A stretch of DNA of 64,000 bases from Brevibacillus sp. SYP-B805 (GCF_011059135.1 NZ_JAALGD010000007.1:1-64000), one strand, 5' to 3'. Positions 38,165 through 48,035 are shown, counted from the stretch's first letter. The notes: generated by a model not told the origin, from the letters alone. Translations and numbers: made by a program.

Positions 38165-39174
38165 TGGCAAATCTCCTGCAACAGACAACCTCTCTGTGGA
38201 ATGTCACGATGTTTGCGTTGGCAGCGGTGGTGCTGCTGCTGGTCGTGCTGGGCTTTGTCACCTACGCCATCTACTTTGAACGGAAGGTAATCGGTTGGAT
38301 GCAGCTGCGCATCGGCCCCAACCGTGTGGGTCCGCTCGGCCTGCTGCAGACCGTAGCGGATGTGGCAAAACTCCTGATGAAAGAGGATACCCGTCCGCAA
38401 AATGCGGATAAAGCCCTGTTTGCGCTGGCGCCGGTCCTTGCCTATGCGCCGGCGTTCGGGGTACTGGCGGTGATTCCGTTTACCGACAGCATTCAGTTTG
38501 CCGATCTGGGCATCGGGGTGCTTTACTACATTGCTCTCTCCGGCATTACCGTCCTGGGCGTCATCACCGCAGGCTGGGCGTCGAACAACAAATACTCGTT
38601 GATCGGCGGCCTGCGTTCGGCGGCGCAGATGATCAGCTATGAAGTACCGCTGGTCATGTCGGTCGTGGGCGTGGTGTTGATGACCGGCAGCATGAATCTG
38701 CGTGAGATCGTGGAAGCGCAAAAAGACGTCTGGAACATCGTTCCCCAGTTTCTCGGCTTCCTCGTCTTTCTCGTGGCGGCGCAGGCAGAGCTGAACCGTA
38801 CGCCGTTTGACCTGCCCGAAGCGGAGTCCGAGCTGGTGGCCGGTTATCACGTCGAGTATTCCGGTTTCCGCTTTGCGATGTTCATGCTCGCGGAATACGT
38901 TTATATGTTTGGCATGGGGGCGCTCGTCACCATCCTGTTCCTGGGCGGGTGGCTGCCGATTCCGGGGCTGTCGTTCATTCCGGGAATTGTCTGGTTTATC
39001 CTGAAGTTTTCCCTCTACGTTTTCTTCCAGTTCTGGCTTCGCGCGACCATGCCGCGCCTGCGGGCAGATCAGCTGATGTCCTTTGCGTGGAAGGGGCTGC
39101 TGCCGGTCGCGCTGCTCAATATCCTGATCACGGCTGTCGTCATCTCCGTGCAGAACGGGTCGTTCCACTCGTAA
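38164..39174 (+). CDS. nuoH: NADH-quinone oxidoreductase subunit H
   Basis: NuoH is the membrane subunit linking the quinone site to the proton channels. The 336 residues have about eight helices and the conserved YFERKVIGWMQLRIGPNRVG, QLE-type cytosolic loop (RTPFDLPEAESELVAGYH) and WLRATMPRLRADQLM. The ATG overlaps the nuoD stop by one base. Confidence 0.96.
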   Translation: MANLLQQTTSLWNVTMFALAAVVLLLVVLGFVTYAIYFERKVIGWMQLRIGPNRVGPLGLLQTVADVAKLLMKEDTRPQNADKALFALAPVLAYAPAFGVLAVIPFTDSIQFADLGIGVLYYIALSGITVLGVITAGWASNNKYSLIGGLRSAAQMISYEVPLVMSVVGVVLMTGSMNLREIVEAQKDVWNIVPQFLGFLVFLVAAQAELNRTPFDLPEAESELVAGYHVEYSGFRFAMFMLAEYVYMFGMGALVTILFLGGWLPIPGLSFIPGIVWFILKFSLYVFFQFWLRATMPRLRADQLMSFAWKGLLPVALLNILITAVVISVQNGSFHS

Positions 39175-39213
39175 TCCTTGCCATGACAGCCATTACCAAG
39201 AGGGGTGAAACAC

Positions 39214-39627
39214 ATGCTCGGCTTTGCTAAAGGGCTCGGATACACCTTCAAACAGCTGTCCGCCAAAAAAGTAACCCACTTCTACCCGGACGTGCCGTTT
39301 CCGATGCCGCCCCGCTTTCGGGGGATCCAGCACTTCTCTCCGGAGAAATGCATCGTCTGCAACCAATGCGCCCGCATCTGTCCGACCGAGTGCATCCAAT
39401 TGACAGGAAAACCGCATCCGGATCCGGAGAAAAAGGGAAAAATTATCGATACGTACGATATCAATTTCGAAATCTGCATTCTGTGCGATCTGTGTACGGA
39501 AGTATGCCCGACCGAAGCGATCGTCATGACCAACAACTTCGAGTTGGCCGCATACAGCCGCGACGAATTGTTCAAGAATCTGCAGTGGCTGGATGACAAC
39601 AATACCAACGTCAGGGAGGAGAATTGA
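39214..39627 (+). CDS. nuoI: NADH-quinone oxidoreductase subunit I
   Basis: NuoI carries two 4Fe-4S clusters (N6a and N6b) that feed electrons to NuoB. Both ferredoxin-type motifs are present in the 137-residue product: CIVCNQCARICPTE and CILCDLCTEVCPTE. The ATG at 39214 lies 8 nt after GAGGGG; an upstream GTG at 39205 overlaps that site. In this operon without nuoEFG, NuoI would be the entry point of electrons. Confidence 0.95.
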   Translation: MLGFAKGLGYTFKQLSAKKVTHFYPDVPFPMPPRFRGIQHFSPEKCIVCNQCARICPTECIQLTGKPHPDPEKKGKIIDTYDINFEICILCDLCTEVCPTEAIVMTNNFELAAYSRDELFKNLQWLDDNNTNVREEN

Positions 39628-39629
39628 CC

Positions 39630-40139
39630 ATGAGCGGCTCATTTGCGGCGTTTTTCATCCTTTCTCTCCTGACGATCGGGGGAGCGGTCTTCATGATCAG
39701 CTTCACCCGGGTGGTACATATGGTGATCTCGCTTGGCGTCACGTTTCTCAGCATCGCCGGGCTGTTCATTCTCCTGGAGGCGGAGTTTGTGGCCGTCTCC
39801 CAGGTGCTTGTTTACTCCGGCGCGATTTCGATCCTGATGCTGTTCGGCATCATGCTGACCAAGCACGATGCGATCGAGGACGGCGGCAGCCGCGGGGTGA
39901 ACCGCATCGTCGGCTTCCTGATCGTGGCGGTGTTCTTCGCCATTTGCTTCTGGGCGATCCAGAGGACGACCTGGCCGGGACCCGCGCCAATTTCCCAGCC
40001 GGATGTAAGCAACGCGAAACAGATCGGTATGGAAGTATTTACCAAATACGTCATTCCGTTTGAGTTGGTTTCCGTCCTGCTGCTGGTGGCATTGGTCGGT
40101 GCCATTATCATGGCGAAAAAGGAGGGGGACAACGAGTGA
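39630..40139 (+). CDS. nuoJ: NADH-quinone oxidoreductase subunit J
   Basis: The 169-residue membrane subunit has five hydrophobic segments and the conserved [20 protein letters not shown]. An ATG at 39630 follows GGAGGAG; a TTG at 39624 is possible. The stop overlaps the start of nuoK. A longer loop (about 105-135, rich in proline and threonine) lies between helices 4 and 5. Confidence 0.94.
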   Translation: MSGSFAAFFILSLLTIGGAVFMISFTRVVHMVISLGVTFLSIAGLFILLEAEFVAVSQVLVYSGAISILMLFGIMLTKHDAIEDGGSRGVNRIVGFLIVAVFFAICFWAIQRTTWPGPAPISQPDVSNAKQIGMEVFTKYVIPFELVSVLLLVALVGAIIMAKKEGDNE

Positions 40140-40450
40140 TGACCTTACAACTGCCTTCGTTTCTGCTGGTCGCACTGATCCTCTTTTCCGTCGGTTTGTA
40201 CGGGGCGCTGACGAAGCGCAACGCCGTTATCGTTTTGCTGTCGATCGAGCTGATGCTCAACGCGGCCAATATCAATCTGGTCGCCTTCGCCAAGTATGGC
40301 CTGCATGCCGCCATCACGGGGCAGATTTTCACGCTCTTTTCGATGACGGTGGCGGCGGCCGAGGTCGCAGTCGGACTGGCGATCCTGATCGCGCTGTACC
40401 GCAACCGCGCGACGGTGAATATCGACGAGATGGACACGATGAAACACTAG
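40139..40450 (+). CDS. nuoK: NADH-quinone oxidoreductase subunit K
   Basis: The 103-residue subunit has three membrane helices and belongs with NuoJ and NuoN in the proton-translocating arm. [19 protein letters not shown] carries the conserved membrane glutamate, and the second one lies in [13 protein letters not shown]. The ATG at 40139 has GGAGGGGG 10 nt upstream; the GTG at 40136 is an equally spaced alternative. Confidence 0.94.
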   Translation: MTLQLPSFLLVALILFSVGLYGALTKRNAVIVLLSIELMLNAANINLVAFAKYGLHAAITGQIFTLFSMTVAAAEVAVGLAILIALYRNRATVNIDEMDTMKH

Positions 40451-40481
40451 GAAGAGCTTTCCAAAAAGGATGGGTGAACAA

Positions 40482-42392
40482 ATGGATTCGATAATGCAGT
40501 ACGCTTGGCTAATCCCGCTTTTCCCGCTCTTTGCTTTCATCGTGATCGTTTCCTTTGGTCGTCAGTTGAAAGAAGGAGCGGCCTACGTGGGAATTCTCTG
40601 TACGGGGATTTCCTTCGTATTGGCGGCCATGACCTTCTGGGCGCGTTTCCAGCCGGGTGCCACCGATGTGAAAACGACCGTGGATTGGCTGGAAATGCTC
40701 GACAAGGTTGTCCGCATGGGCTTTGAAGTGAATCAGCTCAATGCGATGATGCTGGTTATCGTCACCTTTGTCAGCCTGCTGGTGCAGATCTACTCCAAAG
40801 GCTACATGCATGGTGACGAGCGTTTCCCGGTTTTCTACCAATACCTGTCGCTCTTCACCTTCTCGATGCTGGGCCTTGTGATCTCGCCCAACCTGCTGCA
40901 GGTCTATATTTTCTGGGAGCTGGTGGGGGTTTGCTCCTTCCTGCTCGTCGGCTACTACTACTTCAAACCGGAAGCGAAGGCTGCCGCCAAAAAGGCGTTC
41001 ATCGTCACCCGGATCGGCGATGTGGGCCTGTTTATCGGGATCGCCCTGCTGTTCTGGGGCACCGGCAGCTTTGATTACGCCGACATCTTCAATGCGATCG
41101 CTCTGGGCAGACTGGAGCCGTGGATGATCACGCTGACGGCCGTGCTGATCTTCATCGGCGCGGTGGGCAAATCGGGTCAATTCCCGCTGCATACCTGGCT
41201 GCCGGACGCGATGGAAGGCCCGACGCCGGTATCCGCCTTGATCCACGCCGCGACGATGGTGGCGGCAGGGGTGTACCTGGTGGCGGCTGCCTATCCGCTG
41301 TTCCTCGCTTCGGAAACAGCGCTGAACGTCGTTGCCTATGTGGGCGGGTTTACCGCGATCTTTGCCGCCTCCATCGGGCTGACCCAGCGGGATATCAAGC
41401 GGGTTCTGGCCTATTCCACGGTAAGCCAGCTCGGCTACATGATGCTGGCGCTGGGAGCGGCCGGGGCGGCCGGCTATGTGGCAGGCACGTTCCATCTGAT
41501 GACCCATGCGTTCTTCAAAGCGCTGCTGTTCCTGGCAGCCGGCAGCGTCATCCACGCCGTCCACACCCAGGATGTGTTCGAGATGGGCGGTCTGTGGAAA
41601 AAGATGCCGGTTACGGGCTGGGTCTTTCTCATCGGCTGTCTCGCGATTGCCGGCGTACCGCCATTCTCGGGCTACTGGTCCAAGGAAGAGATTCTGGGGG
41701 CCGTCTATGCGGCTCATCGCTATGATCTGTTGTGGGTCGGCATCATTGCGGCCTTCTTTACCGCCTTCTACATGTTCCGTCTCTTCTTCCTGACCTTTGT
41801 CGGACAGCCGCGGGGCGAAGGGCATCATGAGGTGCACGAGTCTCCGGCCGTCATGACCGTACCGCTGGTGCTGCTGGCGGTTCCGGCCGTCATCGCCGGT
41901 TTCGTCAACACGCCGTATGCGCCCGTGCTGGGAGAGTGGCTGCTGGATGGCAGCATCGGCGCTCTTTTCAAGGAGACCGGGGAACATGCGGCCGCCTGGG
42001 TTCAGGTTGCGGCGATTCTGGTCTCCCTGCTGGGGATTGGTCTTGCCTATCTGATGTATGCCAAGCGCTCGGTGGCGCCGGAAGCCATCGTCCGGCCGCT
42101 GCCATGGCTCTATCAATTGTCTTATCGCAAGTATTACATCGACGAAATCTATCATGCTGTGTTTGTCCGACCGCTGGGGTGGATCGGGTACGGCTTGCAG
42201 TTCTTTGACCGTTTCGTCGTGGACGGGTTGGTGGGGCTAACCGCCAAAATCGCCAATTTCATCGGCTGGCTGCACGCCCGCCTGCAGAACGGACAGGTCC
42301 AAACCTATGGGGTTGTCGTGCTGCTCGGAATGGTCCTGATCCTGATCGGCTATTCCCTGACGGTGCAAGGAGGTGTTCCGTTTGCCAAATAG
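40482..42392 (+). CDS. nuoL: NADH-quinone oxidoreductase subunit L
   Basis: NuoL is the distal antiporter-like subunit with the long lateral helix. The 636 residues contain the Mrp/antiporter signature GKSGQFPLHTWLPDAMEGP and SALIHAATMVAAGVYL, followed by STVSQLGYMMLALG. I chose the ATG at 40482 because GGGTG precedes it; the ATG at 40470 has no spacer to its ribosome binding site. It overlaps nuoM by 11 nt. Confidence 0.95.
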   Translation: MDSIMQYAWLIPLFPLFAFIVIVSFGRQLKEGAAYVGILCTGISFVLAAMTFWARFQPGATDVKTTVDWLEMLDKVVRMGFEVNQLNAMMLVIVTFVSLLVQIYSKGYMHGDERFPVFYQYLSLFTFSMLGLVISPNLLQVYIFWELVGVCSFLLVGYYYFKPEAKAAAKKAFIVTRIGDVGLFIGIALLFWGTGSFDYADIFNAIALGRLEPWMITLTAVLIFIGAVGKSGQFPLHTWLPDAMEGPTPVSALIHAATMVAAGVYLVAAAYPLFLASETALNVVAYVGGFTAIFAASIGLTQRDIKRVLAYSTVSQLGYMMLALGAAGAAGYVAGTFHLMTHAFFKALLFLAAGSVIHAVHTQDVFEMGGLWKKMPVTGWVFLIGCLAIAGVPPFSGYWSKEEILGAVYAAHRYDLLWVGIIAAFFTAFYMFRLFFLTFVGQPRGEGHHEVHESPAVMTVPLVLLAVPAVIAGFVNTPYAPVLGEWLLDGSIGALFKETGEHAAAWVQVAAILVSLLGIGLAYLMYAKRSVAPEAIVRPLPWLYQLSYRKYYIDEIYHAVFVRPLGWIGYGLQFFDRFVVDGLVGLTAKIANFIGWLHARLQNGQVQTYGVVVLLGMVLILIGYSLTVQGGVPFAK

Positions 42393-43935
42393 CTACTTGT
42401 TGTCGCTCATTACTCTTTCGCCGTTGGTGGCCATTGTGATTCTGGCCTTTGTGCCGAAGAATCAGGGCGGGATACTGAAGCAGATCGGGATTCTCGGAAC
42501 GCTGCTGCCGCTGGTTCTCTCTTTCCTGCTGTTCGCCAACTTCAACTATGGCGATCCGCACATGCAGTTCGTCGAAAAGGTGAACTGGATCTCCATCCCC
42601 GTGGGCAATCCGCAGATGGGGGAAGTGTTCTCCTTTACCATCAACTATGAAATGGGGGTAGACGGTGTCTCCATGCCGCTGATCGTGCTGACGGCGATCA
42701 TCGGCACCCTGGCCGCTGTCGCCTCCTGGCAGATCAAGAAGCGGTTAAAGGAATACTTCATCCTGTTTCATCTCTTGCTGATCGGCATGTTTGGCGTCTT
42801 CGCCGCGCAGAACCTGCTCTTGTTCTTTATCTTCTTTGAACTGACGCTGGTGCCCATGTATTTCCTCATCGGCATCTGGGGCTATTCCGATCGGGAGCGG
42901 GCCGCCAACACGTTCCTCCTGTACAACGGGGTGGGCTCGGCCATCATGCTGATCGCGTTTTTGATCATCTATCTGACGATTCCGGGAGTAAACGGCAATC
43001 CGACGATGAACTTCGGGGAGCTGGCTGCGGCGCTGTCGACCCCCAATAATCCGATGCTCCAGCATGTATCGCCGTCGCTGTTGTTCGGTTTGTTTCTGGC
43101 ATTGTTTATCGCCTTTGGCATCAAGCTGCCGGTCTTTCCGTTCCATACGTGGATGCTGAAAGTGCACGTGCAGGCACCGCCGTCCATCGTCATGATCCAC
43201 TCCGGGATTCTCCTGAAGATGGGGGCGTATGGTCTCCTGCGCATCGGGATCGGCTTTTTCCCGGAGCAGGCCTATCAATTCGCCACCTGGATGGCGGTTC
43301 TTGGCCTTATCAATGTGCTGTACGGAGCCGTGCTTGCCTTTGTCCAAAAGGATTTGAAAATGGTGCTGGCCTACTCCAGTATCAGCCATATGGGTATCGT
43401 GCTTCTCGGCTTCGCCGCGATGAACTCGATCGGCTTCCAGGGGGCGATTTTCCAGGTGATCTCCCACGGCTTTATCTCCGCGCTGATGTTCTTCCTGATC
43501 GGCGTCATCTGGGAGAGAACCGAGACCTCGATGATCAGCGAGCTGGGCGGCTTGGCCAAATCGATGCCGTTTATCAGCGGCGTGCTGCTGGCGGCCGCCA
43601 TGGCTTCCCTCGGATTGCCGGGGATGTCGGGCTTCATCAGCGAATTTCTCGCCTTCCTGGGATTGTTCGGCGTGAAGCCCGTCATGGCCGCCGTGGGGAC
43701 GCTCGGGATCATTCTCACCGCTGTTTACCTGCTGCGGGCAGTCCTGCGCACCACCTTCGGCCCGATGCCGGATCGTTATCAGGGGGCTGCGGACGCACAG
43801 CCGATCGAAGTGATTCCCATGGTGGTGCTGCTCGGCTTCATCATCCTGATCGGGATCTACCCGGCCGTGTTGAGCGAGCCGCTGCAGGAGACATTGAAAA
43901 ACATTGTGCCGATCGTTCCGGGGATGGGGGGGTAA
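42382..43935 (+). CDS. nuoM: NADH-quinone oxidoreductase subunit M
   Basis: NuoM is an antiporter-like proton channel subunit. The 517 residues show FFELTLVPMYFLIGIWG, the channel segment PVFPFHTWMLKVHVQAPPS, and YSSISHMGIVLLGFAAMN. I chose the TTG at 42382, 8 nt after AAGGAGG, since the GTG at 42373 is part of that site. The start lies inside the nuoL end, implying coupled translation. Confidence 0.94.
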   Translation: MPNSYLLSLITLSPLVAIVILAFVPKNQGGILKQIGILGTLLPLVLSFLLFANFNYGDPHMQFVEKVNWISIPVGNPQMGEVFSFTINYEMGVDGVSMPLIVLTAIIGTLAAVASWQIKKRLKEYFILFHLLLIGMFGVFAAQNLLLFFIFFELTLVPMYFLIGIWGYSDRERAANTFLLYNGVGSAIMLIAFLIIYLTIPGVNGNPTMNFGELAAALSTPNNPMLQHVSPSLLFGLFLALFIAFGIKLPVFPFHTWMLKVHVQAPPSIVMIHSGILLKMGAYGLLRIGIGFFPEQAYQFATWMAVLGLINVLYGAVLAFVQKDLKMVLAYSSISHMGIVLLGFAAMNSIGFQGAIFQVISHGFISALMFFLIGVIWERTETSMISELGGLAKSMPFISGVLLAAAMASLGLPGMSGFISEFLAFLGLFGVKPVMAAVGTLGIILTAVYLLRAVLRTTFGPMPDRYQGAADAQPIEVIPMVVLLGFIILIGIYPAVLSEPLQETLKNIVPIVPGMGG

Positions 43936-43938
43936 GCC

Positions 43939-45465
43939 ATGGACGTAAAGGATATATTTTCATATAATTGGAGCTACCTTCTGCCCGAGCTGATCATCCT
44001 GGGATTCGCGACGGCCCTGTCCCTCCTGGATCTGGCGATGGGCAAGCGGACCAATCGGGCGGTGTTGGCATGGCTGGCGCTTGCAGGCGTCCTTCTCTCC
44101 GGCATTTTTGTCGTGGTGAACATGGTCACCCTCAATGCCCCATACTCGTATATGGCGGATATGCTGCGCGTGGATGGTTACGGCAATGCGTTCAAGCTGC
44201 TGTTCCTGAGCGGGGTGGCCTTTACCCTGATCCTGTCCGTCTGTTATATGAAGCAAGGGGAGATTACCCATCAGGGCGAGTATTACTATCTGCTGCTTAC
44301 CGCGCTGCTCGGGGCGATGGTGATGGCCTCGTCGGCCGATCTCATCACCCTGTTCGTGGGCCTGGAGCTGCTTTCCCTTTCGTCGTACGTTCTGGTCGGA
44401 CTGCGGAAGAAATCGCTGAACGCCAATGAATCCTCGTTCAAATACGTCGTGTCGGGCGGGATTGCGACAGCCTTTACGCTGTTCGGCATGTCCTACATGT
44501 ACGGTCTGGGGGGCACGACCAATCTGTATCTGCTGGCCGACCGGCTGAGCGAAGCGTATGCGGGCGGCTATGCGTTCCTGGTGCTGCTGGCCTTCGCGTT
44601 TGTTGTTATCGGCCTCAGCTTCAAGATCTCTGCCGTGCCCAATCACATGTGGGCGCCCGATGTCTATCAGGGAGCACCGACGCCGATCACCGCTTTTCTG
44701 GCGGTCGTCTCCAAGACGGCGGGATTTGCCATGGTATTCCGCCTGCTCTTCGGCGCTTTCATCGGATTGGCTTCTCCGGCCGGAGGAAGCGTGCTGATGG
44801 AAAATCTGAGCCCGTACATCAGCGTCATCGCGGCGGCGTCGATGATCATCGGCAATACGATGGCGCTGCGCCAGACCAATGTGAAGCGCATGATGGCCTA
44901 CTCCGGGATTGCCCAGGCCGGGTATATTCTCGTTCCGTTTGCCACGCTGACCAGCCTCTTTTTTGAGCAAAGCGTCTTTTATCTCTTCGCTTACCTGCTG
45001 GCCAGCTTCGGCGCGTTTGCTGTACTGATGCTGGTGTTCCGCGATCAGCAGTCGGAAGAGTTGAAGTCGTTTGCCGGACTGTATCACCGTTCGCCGCTCG
45101 TCGCGGTGGCGATGACCATCTTCCTGCTGTCGATGGCGGGGATTCCGGTAACGGCCGGATTCATCGGCAAGTTCTATCTGTTTGTGAGCGCCATTCTGCA
45201 GCATCATTACTGGCTGTCGGCCGTGATGATCGCAACCAGCGTCATCTCGTACTACTACTATTTCGGGATCATCCGCCAGATGTATATGCGTCCCGGCGCG
45301 ACAGAGGCACCGCTGCCGCTTCCGAAAGGCGTCGCCTTTGTCATCGTGCTGACGGCGCTTGCCACATTTGTGGTGGGGATTGTTCCGGGCGCGGTCTTCG
45401 ATTTTGTGCAGGCCCATTTCAATCCGTCGTTTGATTTCGGCGGCATGACCAGTTCAAGCAAATAG
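43939..45465 (+). CDS. nuoN: NADH-quinone oxidoreductase subunit N
   Basis: NuoN is the third antiporter-like subunit. The 508 residues contain LFVGLELLSLSSYVLVGLRK with the key glutamate, VPNHMWAPDVYQGAPTPITA and YSGIAQAGYILVP. The ATG at 43939 is 3 nt after nuoM. A strong terminator follows, so the operon ends here without nuoE, nuoF or nuoG. Confidence 0.95.
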   Translation: MDVKDIFSYNWSYLLPELIILGFATALSLLDLAMGKRTNRAVLAWLALAGVLLSGIFVVVNMVTLNAPYSYMADMLRVDGYGNAFKLLFLSGVAFTLILSVCYMKQGEITHQGEYYYLLLTALLGAMVMASSADLITLFVGLELLSLSSYVLVGLRKKSLNANESSFKYVVSGGIATAFTLFGMSYMYGLGGTTNLYLLADRLSEAYAGGYAFLVLLAFAFVVIGLSFKISAVPNHMWAPDVYQGAPTPITAFLAVVSKTAGFAMVFRLLFGAFIGLASPAGGSVLMENLSPYISVIAAASMIIGNTMALRQTNVKRMMAYSGIAQAGYILVPFATLTSLFFEQSVFYLFAYLLASFGAFAVLMLVFRDQQSEELKSFAGLYHRSPLVAVAMTIFLLSMAGIPVTAGFIGKFYLFVSAILQHHYWLSAVMIATSVISYYYYFGIIRQMYMRPGATEAPLPLPKGVAFVIVLTALATFVVGIVPGAVFDFVQAHFNPSFDFGGMTSSSK

Positions 45466-45478
45466 CGCGGATAAGCAG

Positions 45479-45514
45479 AAAAAAGGGACGGCTTTTGGAC
45501 AGCCGCCCTTTTTT
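45479..45514 (+). terminator. Rho-independent terminator of the nuo operon
   Basis: GGGACGGCT at 45485-45493 pairs with AGCCGCCC at 45501-45508 (one mismatch); A-run before and T-run after could allow bidirectional use. Confidence 0.9.
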
Positions 45515-45536
45515 CCTAACGAAGGAGGAGTTTCGG

Positions 45537-45764
45537 ATGATCGATGCGTATCCCCTCATCAACATCGTGATAACCATCATCTGCATTGCGGTGAGCTGGT
45601 GGGGCCTGCAGGCGTTCCGCTTTGATCTGTTCCTGAAAAAAGCGGACAGTCCCCAGGCCAAGCTCCTGCAGGTGCTGCTGTCGATCTTCCTCGGCAGCGG
45701 CGTCGCTCGCTTTTTCATGGAGTATCTCTCCTCATCGCTGCTGTTGGGAAGACTGTTTTCCTAA
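45537..45764 (+). CDS. DUF1146 family membrane protein (YwzB-like)
   Basis: The 75-residue product has two hydrophobic helices (about 5-26 and 42-63) joined by LQAFRFDLFLKKADSPQAKL, which fits the DUF1146/YwzB family found upstream of ywmB and murAA in Bacilli. The family has no established function. The ATG follows AAGGAGGAG, located right after the nuo terminator, so expression may depend on readthrough. A hairpin that also covers the next ribosome binding site follows. Confidence 0.8.
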   Translation: MIDAYPLINIVITIICIAVSWWGLQAFRFDLFLKKADSPQAKLLQVLLSIFLGSGVARFFMEYLSSSLLLGRLFS

Positions 45765-45793
45765 ACAAGAATAAGCTGCAAGTACGGGTATAT

Positions 45794-45850
45794 CCCTCCA
45801 GCATTCCGTCCAAACTAGGGGATACATAGAGAACGGAATGTTTGGAGGGG
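45794..45850 (+). promoter_or_regulatory. Hairpin covering the ywmB ribosome binding site
   Basis: CCCTCCA (45794-45800) plus CATTCCGT (45802-45809) pairs with ACGGAATG (45833-45840) plus TTTGGAGGG (45841-45849). The right arm contains the GGAGGGG that serves ywmB, so a folded leader would hide it. A TTTTG follows, so a terminator role is also conceivable. Confidence 0.55.
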
Positions 45851-45856
45851 TTTTGT

Positions 45857-46609
45857 GTGTGGGGGAAATCAGCGGTTCTTTTGTCATTCGGATTGTTGCT
45901 GGCCATGCTGGCTGCCTGGTATCTGCCGGCACTCGCGTCCAGCGAACAGCCGAACACAGCAGTCCGGCTGCTGCAGGTGATGAACGGCACAGGCGCCGAA
46001 GCCACTGAAGTGGAAGTGCGGACGAGCGTCAAGCTTGCGAATGTGGCTGGTGCGAAAGAACTAGCGTCCCTCGCCTCCGGTTTGGAAAGCAGCTTGGGTC
46101 TGCCCCAAACGGTTCAATCCGGCCAGTGGGAAAACGGGTTGTATGCTCACCAAAATGTGACAGATTTTCAAGGAATTCGACTTTTGTTTCGATTGATCGG
46201 TGTACCGGAGCAAGGCCATTATGCCGCACATGTAGTGTTTTCCCTGAATGGAAAACCTGCGCAGATACAACATCTTGAAACCCTGCAACAGATGATCGCC
46301 AAGGCCTTGCAGCAGGCAGGCACGAATCCGCAATTTAGCACTTGTATTCGTGGAATGTACAGTGATAAACTGAGTGTTGATCAGCAGGGAGGCAAAATTT
46401 TGTCGATTTTTCATGCACTCCATGCCCATGAATTGGAGCGTCTGGCGGATGACACGGTGGTAAGCATTTCGGGCTATACCCGGCTGTGGGAGCCGTCCAT
46501 TCAGCTGAACGGCCAAAAAATGAATCTACAGGTGGCAACACATCAGGATACCGTTTCAGGGGGAACGTGGATCACCGTAGGGACACCAATCATCACAGCG
46601 GAATACTAA
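45857..46609 (+). CDS. ywmB: YwmB family secreted protein
   Basis: The 250-residue product has an N-terminal signal peptide or anchor (SAVLLSFGLLLAMLAAWYLPALA) and matches the YwmB family (TATA-box-binding-protein-like fold, DUF1779), usually next to murAA and spoIID. Its role is unknown but a link to the cell envelope is suggested by location. The start is a GTG at 45857, 6 nt after GGAGGGG. The coding sequence is more AT-rich than its neighbours. murA follows after 16 nt. Confidence 0.82.
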   Translation: MWGKSAVLLSFGLLLAMLAAWYLPALASSEQPNTAVRLLQVMNGTGAEATEVEVRTSVKLANVAGAKELASLASGLESSLGLPQTVQSGQWENGLYAHQNVTDFQGIRLLFRLIGVPEQGHYAAHVVFSLNGKPAQIQHLETLQQMIAKALQQAGTNPQFSTCIRGMYSDKLSVDQQGGKILSIFHALHAHELERLADDTVVSISGYTRLWEPSIQLNGQKMNLQVATHQDTVSGGTWITVGTPIITAEY

Positions 46610-46625
46610 GCACGCGGAGGGGTAA

Positions 46626-47960
46626 ATGTTGGATAAGATCGTTGTCCGCGGTGGTAGGGCATTAGCGGGAAGTGTTAAAGTATCCGGCGCAAAAAATGCG
46701 GTTCTTCCGATTATTGCGGCGTCAATCTTGGCAGAAGAAGGGACAAGCGTGATTCACGATGTACCCGGGCTGGCTGACGTTCACACATTTTGCGATTTGC
46801 TTCATACATTAGGGATTTCGACTACATACGAACGTGAAACGCTGACAATCGATGCTTCCACGCTCGCAACGGTGGAAGCTCCATACGAGTTGGTCCGGAA
46901 GATGCGGGCCTCTTTTTTGGTAACCGGTCCGCTGCTGGCGCGCAAAGGGCGGGCGCGGGTTCCGCTCCCGGGCGGCTGCGCGATCGGCACCCGTGCCATC
47001 GATCAGCACCTGAAAGGCTTTGAGGCGATGGGCGCCAACATCGAGATCGGCCAGGGCTTCATCGAAGCGGAAGTAGACGGCCGTTTGAAGGGCGCCAAGA
47101 TTTATCTGGATGTCGCCAGTGTGGGCGCGACGGAAAATATCATGATGGCGGCCGCCCTCGCGGAAGGGATCACCGTCATCGAGAATGCGGCCGAAGAGCC
47201 CGAAATCGTGGATCTGGCCAACTTCCTCAACGGGATGGGGGCGAAGATCCGGGGAGCGGGAACCGGTTCGATCCGCATTGAAGGCGTGGAGCGGCTGACG
47301 GGATGCACGCATACGGTTATCCCCGACCGGATCGAAGCCGGGACGTTCATGATCGCGGCCGCCATCACCGGCGGAGATGTCTTTGTGGAAGGAGCCATTT
47401 ACGATCACCTGAAATCCATCACCGCCAAGCTGCGGGAGATGGGGGTCGAAGTGGAAGAACAGGAAAACGGCGTGCGCGTGCGGCGCAGCGGGACGCTGAA
47501 AGCCGTTGACGTCAAAACCCTGCCGTATCCGGGCTTCCCGACGGACATGCAGTCGCAGATGATGGCGCTGCTGCTTGCGTCCGAAGGGACAAGCATCGTG
47601 ACCGAAACGGTCTTCGAGAACCGCTTCATGCATGTGGAAGAATTCCGGCGGATGAACGCCAATATCAAGATCGAGGGCCGCAGCGCGATTGTGGAAGGCG
47701 GCGCCAAGCTGACCGGCTGCAAGGTCTCGGCGACCGATCTGCGCGCAGGCGCGGCGTTGATTCTGGCAGGATTGATCGCGGAAGGAGAAACGGAAGTATA
47801 CGGACTGCACCATCTGGACAGGGGCTACGTCAACTTCACGGAAAAGCTCCAGGCCCTTGGGGCGCAAGTGGAGCGCGTCAGCCAGCAGGAGCAGTCGGTG
47901 CAGGAAAAGGAAAGCAAACCCTCTACCGTAAGCATCAATTTATCGCCGAATTTCGCGTAA
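46626..47960 (+). CDS. murA: UDP-N-acetylglucosamine 1-carboxyvinyltransferase (paralog 2, MurAA type)
   Basis: This is the main-type MurA in the position ywmB-murAA-spoIID known from Bacillus. The 444 residues contain [15 protein letters not shown] and the fosfomycin-target C118 in [20 protein letters not shown]. The C-terminus carries about 25 extra residues rich in glutamine, glutamate and serine. The ATG follows GGAGGGG. It differs clearly from the murZ at 3288, so the two are old paralogs rather than a recent duplication. Confidence 0.95.
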   Translation: MLDKIVVRGGRALAGSVKVSGAKNAVLPIIAASILAEEGTSVIHDVPGLADVHTFCDLLHTLGISTTYERETLTIDASTLATVEAPYELVRKMRASFLVTGPLLARKGRARVPLPGGCAIGTRAIDQHLKGFEAMGANIEIGQGFIEAEVDGRLKGAKIYLDVASVGATENIMMAAALAEGITVIENAAEEPEIVDLANFLNGMGAKIRGAGTGSIRIEGVERLTGCTHTVIPDRIEAGTFMIAAAITGGDVFVEGAIYDHLKSITAKLREMGVEVEEQENGVRVRRSGTLKAVDVKTLPYPGFPTDMQSQMMALLLASEGTSIVTETVFENRFMHVEEFRRMNANIKIEGRSAIVEGGAKLTGCKVSATDLRAGAALILAGLIAEGETEVYGLHHLDRGYVNFTEKLQALGAQVERVSQQEQSVQEKESKPSTVSINLSPNFA

Positions 47961-47969
47961 AGTACAGGC

Positions 47970-48000
47970 AAGGGACTTCCCCCAGGGAGGTCCCTTTTTT
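47970..48000 (+). terminator. Rho-independent terminator after murA
   Basis: AAGGGAC at 47970-47976 pairs with GTCCCTT starting at 47990, an inner TCCC/GGGA extends it, and a T-run follows. Confidence 0.92.
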
Positions 48001-48001
48001 G

Positions 48002-48035
48002 GCAGATAGGAATTTAAAAATTTTGTCCTATCTGC
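48002..48035. repeat. Perfect 10-bp hairpin downstream of murA
   Basis: GCAGATAGGA at 48002-48011 pairs with TCCTATCTGC at 48026-48035 around an AT-rich loop. No T-run follows. It is the second of four hairpins packed into 47970-48257. Confidence 0.7.
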
